Source of the DNA: CAJCBL01 sp035298965 | GTDB lineage: Bacteria; Verrucomicrobiota; Verrucomicrobiia; Opitutales; Opitutaceae | Assembly (NCBI GenBank): GCA_035298965.1 | Contig: DATGXO010000147.1 | Location: 3,817 to 67,816, forward strand | DNA: 64,000 bases | Direction: 5' to 3' | In this document: piece after piece, positions 29,301 through 37,028 of the stretch | Position numbering within the stretch: position 1 is the stretch's first letter | Layout: the number at the start of each line of letters is the position of its first letter | Translations under genes and position numbers: made by a program | Notes under the pieces: generated by a model | Database searches by the model: none | The model's input: the letters and a program-made list of their open reading frames with translations, nothing else | What the model was told of the DNA's origin: nothing

Positions 29301-30173
29301 CTTCTTGAGCGAGCGGATGATCACGCCTTCGTCATTAGCGGTGTCGATCACGCGCATGGTCGTGATCTCGTGCTTCTCGAAGGTGCGGACGATCGCCTTG
29401 GTGAGCGGCTCAAAGGCACGGGCGAGGACGACGCCCTGTTGCGCGTCGATGACGTCTTCGACGAGAACGAGGGTCGAGACGTTCTCGATATCGAGCGCCT
29501 TGGAAACCTTGAGGTCCTTGATCTCGTAGAAGAGATTGAGGATGTCGATGTCACTCGAGTAGCCGATGGCGCGGAGGAGCGTCGTGATGAGGAACTTCCG
29601 GCGGCGACGGCGGCGATCGAGGTAGACGTAGAGGAGGTCGTTGTTGTCGAACTGGACCTCGAGCCAGGTACCACGATCCGGGATGATGCGGAAGGAGTGG
29701 AGCAGCTTGCCGTTCGGGTGCGTGGCGACCTCGAAGCAGAGGCCGGGCGAACGATGGAGCTGGGAAACGACGACCCGCTCAGCACCGTTGATGATGAACG
29801 AGCCGCGCTCGGTCACCATCGGGATCTCGCCCATGTAGATCTCCTCGTCCTTGATGTAGTCCTCTTCGCGAAGGCGGAGCTTCACGTAGAGTGGGACAGA
29901 ATAGGTGATGCCTTCGCGCAGGCACTCGATCTCGGTGTTCTTGGCGTCACCGATCGTGTAGGAAACGTACTCGAGGACGAGGCGCTCGTCGTAGGACGTG
30001 ATGGGGAAGACTTCGCGGAAGACCGCTTCCAAGCCCTGCGGCTTGCGTTGGCTTTGCGGGACATCCTTCTGCAGATACTCCAGATAGGAGTTGATCTGAA
30101 TCTCGATGAGATTCGGCGGCTGGATGACTTCGCGAAGCTTGCCGAAATTTTGGCGTTCTAGAGTGGCGGCCAT
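26346..30173 (-). CDS. rpoB: DNA-directed RNA polymerase subunit beta
   Basis: Second-largest RNA polymerase subunit, 1275 residues, forming the catalytic cleft with beta'. The rifampicin region reads SQLSQFMDQINPLAEL then THKRRLSALGPGG. Positions equal to E. coli D516, H526 and S531 are the sensitive-type residues; N518 is Ile. GRHGNKGVVAKI and PFLPDGTPIEICLNPLGVPS are the conserved C-terminal motifs. The gene lies between an attenuator-like hairpin downstream of rplL and rpoC. The ATG at 30173 gives the normal N-terminus. Confidence 0.98.
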   Translation of the reverse strand: MAATLERQNFGKLREVIQPPNLIEIQINSYLEYLQKDVPQSQRKPQGLEAVFREVFPITSYDERLVLEYVSYTIGDAKNTEIECLREGITYSVPLYVKLRLREEDYIKDEEIYMGEIPMVTERGSFIINGAERVVVSQLHRSPGLCFEVATHPNGKLLHSFRIIPDRGTWLEVQFDNNDLLYVYLDRRRRRRKFLITTLLRAIGYSSDIDILNLFYEIKDLKVSKALDIENVSTLVLVEDVIDAQQGVVLARAFEPLTKAIVRTFEKHEITTMRVIDTANDEGVIIRSLKKDPTRNEEEALKEIYKRLRPGEPPTTANAKALLKRLFFDPKRYDLGRVGRYKVNQKLGLKTDLETRILNSEDVVESTKYLVRLRKGDGIVDDIDHLGSRRVRTVGELLANQCRVGLSRTERLVRERMTLYDQSVDSITPQKLINPKALTTVIRDFFARSQLSQFMDQINPLAELTHKRRLSALGPGGLNRDRAGFEVRDVHPSHYGRICPIETPEGPNIGLINSLSLYSRVNEFGFIETPYRVCKDGRVTDKIEYFTADQEEGKVIAQANSEVDEKGHFIGKVTVRDRGNFLEVEPKAVDLMDVSPKQLVSIAAGLIPFLEHDDANRALMGSNMQRQGVPLLQADAPVVGTGIEERVARDSKTVIVALEAGVVASVDAKRIVVTKDGEIPRNFDRNPKTDEKAHVWVYELRKFMRSNAGTCFNQRPIVKKGQKVKAGDIIADGPSTDKGEMALGRNVLVAFMPWNGYNFEDAILISEKVLKHDIFTSIHIQEFEVTARDTKLGPEEITRDIPNVGEEALKNLDHNGIIRIGAEVKPGDILVGKITPKSETELAPEEKLLRAIFGEKAADVKDTSLVVPSGVYGIIMDVKVSSRVDFEKEKLSPSDRRRQSKQINEEYKTQIDKLREGLTESLSNILLGEKIPLDVINGETGEIIIPANRKITKTLLRKLAAVSKHIEIDPSPVRIKIMEIIGSFQSKFDELESDRERKVNSIEAGDDISSGVIKQVKVYVATKEKLQVGDKMAGRHGNKGVVAKIVAEEDMPFLPDGTPIEICLNPLGVPSRMNVGQVLETHLGWACKKLGIKVATPVFDGIPEKKIREYLKVVSDKEKDEAAKRGDTWKAPVVGVHGKATLFDGRTGEKLDQDVVVGYIYMLKLNHLVSHKIHARAVGPYSLVTQQPLGGKAQYGGQRFGEMEVWALEAYGAAYTLQELLTVKSDDVNGRTKIYESLVKGDNTLQAGTPESFNVLVKEMQSLGLDVRLSKKTAI

Positions 30174-30270
30174 AAGATTTCCCGAGTGTTAGGTAACGAG
30201 CTGGCGTGTTGTCGCCGAGCCCTCGCGGCTGAGCACCTCCTCGATGCGCAGGCGCGAGAGAACGGAGTTT

Positions 30271-30313
30271 AAGAAAACGCCGAAGGACAGGCCGGGATAA
30301 ACCCGACCTGTCC
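30271..30313 (-). terminator. Attenuator-like terminator between rplL and rpoB
   Basis: On the minus strand GGACAGGTCGGG-TTTAT-CCCGGCCTGTCC forms a 12-bp stem with one G.U pair, followed after a short spacer by TTTTCTT. It sits in the 177-base rplL-rpoB gap. In E. coli a partial terminator at the same place lowers rpoBC expression relative to the ribosomal proteins; this is probably the functional counterpart. Confidence 0.8.
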
Positions 30314-30350
30314 GAGGGCAAATGCGTTGTAGGAGCTGGAGTCCCGCAAC

Positions 30351-30740
<390 letters not shown>

Positions 30741-30893
30741 GGTATCAGCGAAACGGCTAGCGTCCGAGCGGTTGGTGCCGGGCATTTAAGAGACGTATCC
30801 CCTAGCCTGCTTTCAGTTGATTGTTGCGGTTGTTTTTCCGATGGGCCGGGAGGCTTGCGGGAAAGGGTTGGGAACGGCCGGTGTGCGCGGGCC

Positions 30894-31406
30894 TCAGGCG
30901 GCGGCGCGAACCTTGGCCTGGAGGACGTTGACGAGGGCTTGCGGCACGCCGTTGATGACGCGGACGAGGCTCGTGGCCGGCTGGTTGAGCAGGCCGAGCA
31001 GCTGGGCGCGGAGCACTTCGAGCGAGGGAAGCTCGGAGAGCTTGGTGACTTCGGCGGTGTTGAACACCCGACCCGAAACGACGCCGCCCTTGATCTCGAG
31101 CTTCTGCGTGTCGTCGAAGAACTTCTTGACGATCTTGGCGACACCGGAGGCATTGCGGCCACCAACGACGATCGCCGTCTGACCGGCGAGCATGCTGTCG
31201 AAGCCCGGGAGGCCAGCATCCTTCGCGGCGACGCGCAGGGAGCTGTTCTTGACGACGTGGAACTCCGCCTGTTCGGGCGCGAGTTTCGCGCGGAGCGCGG
31301 CGACGTCGGACACGGTCACCTTCTGGTAATTGGTGATCAGGAAATAGTCCGACTTCTTGAGATGCCGGGTGACTTCCTCGATGAGATACTTTTTCTCGGA
31401 ACGCAT
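30894..31406 (-). CDS. rplJ: 50S ribosomal protein L10
   Basis: Stalk base protein, 170 residues, binding 23S rRNA and L7/L12 dimers. Motifs are SDYFLITNYQKVTVSDVAAL, FHVVKNSSLRVAAKDAG and GQTAIVVGG, with a C-terminal helix for L12. It sits 12 bases downstream of rplA. L10 commonly represses its own operon by binding the rplJ leader; with only 12 bases here, any such control must use a site inside the preceding genes. Confidence 0.97.
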   Translation of the reverse strand: MRSEKKYLIEEVTRHLKKSDYFLITNYQKVTVSDVAALRAKLAPEQAEFHVVKNSSLRVAAKDAGLPGFDSMLAGQTAIVVGGRNASGVAKIVKKFFDDTQKLEIKGGVVSGRVFNTAEVTKLSELPSLEVLRAQLLGLLNQPATSLVRVINGVPQALVNVLQAKVRAAA

Positions 31407-31418
31407 GGCGGGTCGGCG

Positions 31419-32114
31419 TTAGAACTTGGAGAATTCGGCGGAGGCGAGGGCAACGCCGGGGCTCATCGTGGAGGAGAGCGTGGCGCTGAGGATGAAGCGG
31501 CCCTTGAGGGAAGCCGGCTTCGACTTGCCGACGGCCTGGATGACCGCGGCGACGTTCTCGAGAACCTGCTCGTTGGAGAAGGAACGCTTGCCGACCGGGA
31601 TTCCGAGGTTGGCGGCCTTGTCCATCTTGAACTCGACGCGGCCGGCCTTCACTTCCTTGATCGCTTGGGCGATGTTGTCGGTGACGGTGCCGGACTTCGG
31701 GTTCGGCATGAGGCCTTTCGGGCCGAGGATGCGGGCGGCGGCGCGGACTTCCTTCATCGCGGCGGTGGTGGACACGGCAATATCGAAGTCGAGCCAGCCC
31801 TCATTGATCTTCGCGAGAATGTCCTTCAAACCGGCGACATCGGCGCCAGCCGCGAGGGCCGCCTGCGGATCGTCGGTAAAAACGAGGACGCGCACCTTCT
31901 TACCGCTGCCGTGCGGGAGCGGGGTGGTGCCGCGGACCATCTGGTCGCCCTGCGTGGGGTCGACACCGAGGCGGAACGCGAGCTCGACGGTCTCGTCGAA
32001 CTTGGCCTTCGGGAAACGGGCGAGAAGCTCGACCGCCTCCTTGAGGGGATATTCCTTCGTGAGGTCCGCAACCTTCAGCGCGTTGCGGAACCGTTTGCTT
32101 TGCTTTTTCGGCAT
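31419..32114 (-). CDS. rplA: 50S ribosomal protein L1
   Basis: L1 stalk protein, 231 residues, normal length, binding 23S rRNA at the E site and usually repressing the rplKA mRNA. Diagnostic segments are LPHGSGKKVRVLVF and GPKGLMPNPKSGTV, followed by VTDNIAQAIKEVKAGRVEF. It lies 63 bases downstream of rplK and 12 bases upstream of rplJ. Confidence 0.97.
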   Translation of the reverse strand: MPKKQSKRFRNALKVADLTKEYPLKEAVELLARFPKAKFDETVELAFRLGVDPTQGDQMVRGTTPLPHGSGKKVRVLVFTDDPQAALAAGADVAGLKDILAKINEGWLDFDIAVSTTAAMKEVRAAARILGPKGLMPNPKSGTVTDNIAQAIKEVKAGRVEFKMDKAANLGIPVGKRSFSNEQVLENVAAVIQAVGKSKPASLKGRFILSATLSSTMSPGVALASAEFSKF

Positions 32115-32177
32115 GTTGGATGGGGTGCGGTGCGAACGTCCCGCGCTGCGAGACTCCCGCGGTTGAACGGATGAAAA

Positions 32178-32603
32178 TCAGTCGGCGACGTCGATGCCCA
32201 TGCTGCGGGCGGTGCCGGCGATAACCTTGATCATGGCAGCTTCGCTGGTGGCGTTGATGTCCTTCTGCTTCATCTTGGCGATCTCCAGCAGCTGCTTCTT
32301 GGTCACCTTGCCGACCTTGTCCTTATTCGGCCGACCGGACCCGGAGGCGATGTTGCAAGCCTTCTTCAAGAGCACGGAAGCCGGCGGCGACTTGAGGATG
32401 TAGGTGAAGGACTTGTCGCTGTAGACCGTGATGACGACGGGCAGGATCAAGCCGTTCTGGTCCTTGGTCTTCGCGTTGAAGTCCTTACAGAACGCCATGA
32501 TGTTGACGCCCTGAGCGCCGAGCGCGGGACCGACCGGGGGCGCGGGATTCGCAGCGCCGGCAGGCAGTTGGAGACGGATGATGCCCTGAACTTTCTTGGC
32601 CAT
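32178..32603 (-). CDS. rplK: 50S ribosomal protein L11
   Basis: L11, 141 residues, forming the GTPase-associated centre with 23S rRNA. The N-terminal domain has LPAGAANPAPPVGPALG, then QGVNIMAFCKDFNAKT, and the RNA-binding C-terminal domain ends RSMGIDVAD. It lies 26 bases downstream of nusG, as in most bacteria. Confidence 0.97.
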   Translation of the reverse strand: MAKKVQGIIRLQLPAGAANPAPPVGPALGAQGVNIMAFCKDFNAKTKDQNGLILPVVITVYSDKSFTYILKSPPASVLLKKACNIASGSGRPNKDKVGKVTKKQLLEIAKMKQKDINATSEAAMIKVIAGTARSMGIDVAD

Positions 32604-32629
32604 GGGAAAAAACGTTTAGCGGTGAGAGG

Positions 32630-33208
32630 TTAGCTGGCGGCGCGTTCGACCTGCCAGTATTCGAGCTCGACCGGGGTGAAACGGCCGAAGATGGACACGG
32701 AAATCTTGAGCTTGCCGCGTTCGGGATCGATCTCGTCGATGCGGCCGGTGAGGTTGAGGAAGGGGCCGTCGTTGATCTTGACCTCTTCGCCCACCTCGTA
32801 GCTGACCTTCGGCACTTCCTTGCCGGAGGCCGCTTCCACGCGATTGCGGATGTCTTCGATCTCGGCAGGGCGAAGCGGGGCCGGGCGATCGCCGCCGACA
32901 AACCCGATCACGCCGGGGGCTTCGCGCACGAAGTACCACGGCTTGTTCATCACCTTGCCGTTCTCGTCGTACAGTTTCATCTGCACGAACACATAGCCGG
33001 GGATGAGTTTGCGCTCCTGGCTGGTCTTCTTGCCGCGTTTGACCTCGGAGACCTGCTCGGTCGGGAGCAGGACTTCGAAGATGTTCTCCGAGAGCTCCTC
33101 GATGGGAGCAAACTTCTCGATGTAGCGCTTCACCTTGCCCTCCTGGCCGGAGAGCGTGTGGACGGCGAACCACTGGGTGCCTTGGGGGACGGTCTTGTCG
33201 GCAGGCAT
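32630..33208 (-). CDS. nusG: Transcription termination/antitermination factor NusG
   Basis: Elongation factor of 192 residues. The NGN domain (QWFAVHTLSGQEGKVKRYIE) binds the RNA polymerase clamp. The C-terminal KOW domain (VGEEVKINDGPFLNLTGRID) contacts Rho or the ribosome. An insertion-free linker of ordinary length joins them. It is 12 bases downstream of secE. The ATG at 33208 gives MPADKTVPQ, a slightly extended but natural N-terminus. Confidence 0.97.
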   Translation of the reverse strand: MPADKTVPQGTQWFAVHTLSGQEGKVKRYIEKFAPIEELSENIFEVLLPTEQVSEVKRGKKTSQERKLIPGYVFVQMKLYDENGKVMNKPWYFVREAPGVIGFVGGDRPAPLRPAEIEDIRNRVEAASGKEVPKVSYEVGEEVKINDGPFLNLTGRIDEIDPERGKLKISVSIFGRFTPVELEYWQVERAAS

Positions 33209-33220
33209 TGTACGGGTGGT

Positions 33221-33424
33221 TCAGCTCACCAACGAGGTGAACAGATCGACGACTTGGTAGAGGGAGAAGTCGGAGAGACTGGTGAAGAGACCCATGAGCA
33301 CCGCGGCCACGATGACCAGCAACGTGGACTCGCGCAGTTCCTGATAGGTAGGCCAGGAGGCCTTCTTGAGCTCGGCGATCATCTCGCCGGTGAAGACACG
33401 GATACTGCCGAACGGGTTTTTCAT
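33221..33424 (-). CDS. secE: Preprotein translocase subunit SecE
   Basis: Small SecYEG component of 67 residues. It has the conserved amphipathic segment EMIAELKKASWPTYQELRES followed by one transmembrane helix (TLLVIVAAVLMGLFTSL). The ATG at 33424 is preferred over the longer frame because the latter runs into tRNA-Trp. It lies 9 bases after the tRNA, so its mRNA start probably arises by tRNA processing. Confidence 0.95.
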   Translation of the reverse strand: MKNPFGSIRVFTGEMIAELKKASWPTYQELRESTLLVIVAAVLMGLFTSLSDFSLYQVVDLFTSLVS

Positions 33425-33433
33425 GGATGAAGC

Positions 33434-33509
33434 TGGCAGGGCAGGAGGGAATCGAACCCCCAACCAACGGTTTTGGAGACCGCTACTCTACCAATTGAGC
33501 TACTGCCCT
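33434..33509 (-). tRNA. tRNA-Trp (CCA anticodon)
   Basis: A 76-base cloverleaf read on the minus strand. The acceptor is AGGGCAG/CTGCCCT, the anticodon loop CTCCAAA, the T-arm GGTTCGATTCC, the discriminator is G, and the 3' CCA is encoded. It lies between tuf and secE, the classic position. Confidence 0.97.
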
Positions 33510-33531
33510 GTGGAAATGGTTTCTTGAGACA

Positions 33532-33567
33532 GCACGGCCGAGGCCCCGCTGCGAGACCTCGGCGTGC
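33532..33567 (-). other. Stable hairpin in the tuf to tRNA-Trp spacer
   Basis: GCACG-CCGAGG pairs with CCTCGG-CGTGC (11 bp, one bulged base) around a 13-base loop, just downstream of the tuf stop. There is no U-run, so it is more likely an RNA-processing or 3'-end-protecting structure that lets tRNA-Trp be cut from the transcript than a terminator. Confidence 0.6.
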
Positions 33568-33592
33568 GCGGGAAACCGATTGAAGAACGACC

Positions 33593-34783
<1,191 letters not shown>

Positions 34784-34864
34784 GTGGACGTTGAGTTGTT
34801 GCGAAGTGCAGGGATTTGGAAGGGCGGCCCCGTTTTAACGTCGGGAGCCTGCCGACGATTGACC

Positions 34865-34940
34865 TGGAGCCCTCGACCGGACTTGAACCGGCGACCTCGC
34901 CCTTACCAAGGGCGTGCTCTACCAGCTGAGCTACAAGGGC
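34865..34940 (-). tRNA. tRNA-Thr (GGT anticodon)
   Basis: A 76-base cloverleaf on the minus strand. The acceptor is GCCCTTG/CGAGGGC with one G.U pair, the anticodon loop is TTGGTAA (anticodon GGU, reading ACC/ACU), the T-loop is GTTCAAG, the discriminator U, and the 3' CCA is encoded. It is the first gene of the tuf/secE/nusG locus. Confidence 0.97.
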
Positions 34941-34978
34941 GGACTAGGACAAAAGACCAAAACCGAAAAAGAGGGCGG

Positions 34979-35007
34979 ACATTGGTAAGCGCGTTTTCCA
35001 CCGTCAA
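34979..35007 (-). promoter_or_regulatory. Candidate sigma-70 promoter of the tRNA-Thr/tuf locus
   Basis: On the minus strand TTGACG (35007-35002) lies 17 bases from CAATGT (34984-34979), about 40 bases before the mature tRNA-Thr 5' end. The -35 is good, the -10 weak. It lies in an A+T-richer stretch of the spacer, which supports a promoter there even if the exact -10 is wrong. Confidence 0.45.
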
Positions 35008-35037
35008 CTGCTTTTTCGAAAATTTCTGCCAACCAAC

Positions 35038-35787
35038 TCAACGAACCAGACACACCCGGTAAAAACCGGGCGGGAGACGATCGCCCAGCCGAAAATCGCG
35101 GGCGAGAAAATTCGCAAAAAACGAGTCCACCTGCTCCACCCCCGAGCCGGTTGTGAGCGTCGGCACGCCGACCAGACCGGCCGAAGCCACCACCACCGTG
35201 AACTCCATCGGCGCCCAATCGTGCGCGGTCACCGCCGGATCGAGACCGCGGAGGGTATCCGCCAATACGACCGGTTCCCGCCCCACCCCGAACCGCCGCA
35301 CTTCGATCGCCGTTTCGCGCTCGGGCAACTTCGCCACGGGCCGGTCCACTCGGCCGAGCCCCACCCAACCTTCGGCCAGCGGACCGATCGTCGCGAGTGC
35401 GCCCTGGCCGTCGGCCGGCGCCACGAGTCGAGGCCCGAACACCGGTTCGAGCTTCTCGGCCGCAAACGCCAGCCGTGCATCGTACATTCCGAAAACCTCA
35501 CCAGGCTGGCGTCGCAACTCCGCCGGGAGCGGCTGACTGCCAGCGTTCCAACGGGTGGGCATCGAGAGCGGCTGCTGGTCGAACAACTCCATCTGCTCCG
35601 CGACCAACGGCCCCACCGCGCCGCCATTCCCGGCCACGATCGTGACGCGCGGGTGATTCTGCGCGGGCGGCGGCGGCACCGCCGGATCGCCCTGCCCCCA
35701 GAAGATGTACGCCACGCGCACCGCCACGCCGAGTCCGGCCGCCAGCCAGACCCATTGCGCCCAGTGCCGCTGTTTCGTCGGGGCCAT
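35038..35787 (-). CDS. Putative TonB-like energy transducer, membrane-anchored
   Basis: A 249-residue protein without a name I can prove. One N-terminal transmembrane helix (WVWLAAGLGVAVRVAYIFWG, about residues 13-32) is followed by a short proline run (PAVPPPPAQNHP) and a periplasmic part. The last 60 residues (MEFTVVVASAGLVGVP, SGVEQVDSFFANFLA, FRLGDRLPPGFYRV) resemble in rhythm the TonB C-terminal domain, strands around a helix. It is the last gene of an operon after exbB and exbD, 6 bases after exbD, which is the usual TonB position. The role as a transducer is therefore an inference from position and pattern. Confidence 0.6.
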   Translation of the reverse strand: MAPTKQRHWAQWVWLAAGLGVAVRVAYIFWGQGDPAVPPPPAQNHPRVTIVAGNGGAVGPLVAEQMELFDQQPLSMPTRWNAGSQPLPAELRRQPGEVFGMYDARLAFAAEKLEPVFGPRLVAPADGQGALATIGPLAEGWVGLGRVDRPVAKLPERETAIEVRRFGVGREPVVLADTLRGLDPAVTAHDWAPMEFTVVVASAGLVGVPTLTTGSGVEQVDSFFANFLARDFRLGDRLPPGFYRVCLVR

Positions 35788-35793
35788 CGCGCC

Positions 35794-36225
35794 TCAGTTT
35801 GCGTCTGCCGGTCGCACATCGGCGGCGACCTGCACGCTGCATTTCGCCTCCAACACCGCCGCCGAGAACGCCGCCAGCGCCTGCGACGATACCTGCTTAT
35901 CGGCGCGCAGCAGCAGGCTCATCGGGCCCTTCTCCGCAACCACCTCCGCGAGCTTCTGCCTGAAACCGTCGAGCGAATACCGACCGCCCTCGAAGAGGAT
36001 CAGGTTGTCGCGCTGGAGATTCACGACGAGGTCGGCGGTGCGCGCCGAGGCGACCGGATCGGCCAGCACCGGCAATTCGATCGTGTAGCCGGGCAGCAGC
36101 ACGAACTTCGCGGTGAACAGCGACAAGAACAGCGCCAACACGCCGACGTTCACGAAGAAGAACACATCCAGGCTGCGCGGCGGTGGGCGCAGGTGCTTCT
36201 GGAACTCGAGCGGCTGCGTGATCAC
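35794..36225 (-). CDS. ExbD/TolR family biopolymer transport protein
   Basis: Inner-membrane motor component of 143 residues. One transmembrane helix (VFFFVNVGVLALFLSLFTAKF) follows a cytoplasmic N-terminus with RSLDVFF. In most ExbD proteins an Asp in this helix carries protons, but here the helix itself has none: LDVFFFVNV places the Asp at its start. The periplasmic domain ends with SLLLRADKQVSSQALAAF, the family motif. The GTG at 36225 is chosen because AAAGGAAA lies a few bases ahead and exbB stops at 36227; an ATG at 36255 would overlap exbB by 29 bases. Confidence 0.85.
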   Translation of the reverse strand: MITQPLEFQKHLRPPPRSLDVFFFVNVGVLALFLSLFTAKFVLLPGYTIELPVLADPVASARTADLVVNLQRDNLILFEGGRYSLDGFRQKLAEVVAEKGPMSLLLRADKQVSSQALAAFSAAVLEAKCSVQVAADVRPADAN

Positions 36226-36226
36226 G

Positions 36227-36973
36227 TCAGAGCTTTCCTTTGCTGCCGCCCGCACCGGCGGGCGCCGCGACGGGCCCCGGGCTAGCTGGCGCGACGACCG
36301 GGCCGGGCACCGCCGCTGCGGCGGCCGGCGTCACCGCGGGCGCCGCAGCCGCCTTCAGTTCATGGACGAGGAAACGGATGATCTCGTTGGCCGCCCATTC
36401 CATGTCGTGGGCCAGCACACGCACGCGACCGCGGAGAAAATGATGCGCGAGATGCGTGGGGATCGCCACCGCGAGACCGAACGCCGTCGCCAGCAACGCC
36501 TCCCACATCCCGCCCGCGAGCGCCGCCGGCGTGGCGTAGTTGCCGCCCTGCATGAACGCATGAAACGACCGCAACATCCCGAGCACCGTGCCGAGCAGCC
36601 CGAGCAGCGGCGCGACCTGCGCGATCGCCGCCAGCGCGCCCATCCGCCGCTCGAGGATCGGGATCTCGATCAGCGCCGATTCCTGCACCGCCAGTCGCAG
36701 TTTCGCCTCGTCAGCGTCGTGGTGCAGCAACGCCGCCTTCACCACCGCCGCGACCGGGCCGGGCGTCTCCTCGCACACCGTCACCGCCTCCATCAGACGT
36801 CGCTTCAGCAGGATGTTTTTGATGCCGGTGAGAAACGCCGTGGAGCGGATCTGGCCGCGGTGCAGGTACAACGCCCGCTCCGCGAACACGATCAACGCCA
36901 CCGCGCTCAGCCCGAGCAGCACCCACATCACGGGGCCGCCTTGGCCGAGCAGACTGAGGTCGAGAAAACTCAT
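36227..36973 (-). CDS. MotA/TolQ/ExbB proton channel family protein
   Basis: Proton-channel subunit of 248 residues with three transmembrane helices: near 15-33, in APLLGLLGTVLGMLRSF, and in ALLATAFGLAVAIPTHLAHHF. The last two have the conserved TolQ/ExbB sequence with the key Thr of GLLGTVLGM and GLAVAIPT. The C-terminal 40 residues are Ala/Pro/Gly-rich and vary in the family. It pairs with the adjacent ExbD and follows a large TPR gene by 55 bases. Confidence 0.92.
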   Translation of the reverse strand: MSFLDLSLLGQGGPVMWVLLGLSAVALIVFAERALYLHRGQIRSTAFLTGIKNILLKRRLMEAVTVCEETPGPVAAVVKAALLHHDADEAKLRLAVQESALIEIPILERRMGALAAIAQVAPLLGLLGTVLGMLRSFHAFMQGGNYATPAALAGGMWEALLATAFGLAVAIPTHLAHHFLRGRVRVLAHDMEWAANEIIRFLVHELKAAAAPAVTPAAAAAVPGPVVAPASPGPVAAPAGAGGSKGKL

Positions 36974-37028
36974 GGGAGGTGGCGGACGCTAGGGCGGTGG
37001 CGCGGAAGAAGCCAACGGCGAAACTATT

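Noticed and set aside
26346..30173. Rifampicin-resistance type change in rpoB (Ile at the E. coli N518 position)
   Set aside because: The main resistance positions carry sensitive-type residues, and a single natural difference at this position in a distant phylum is no evidence of resistance.
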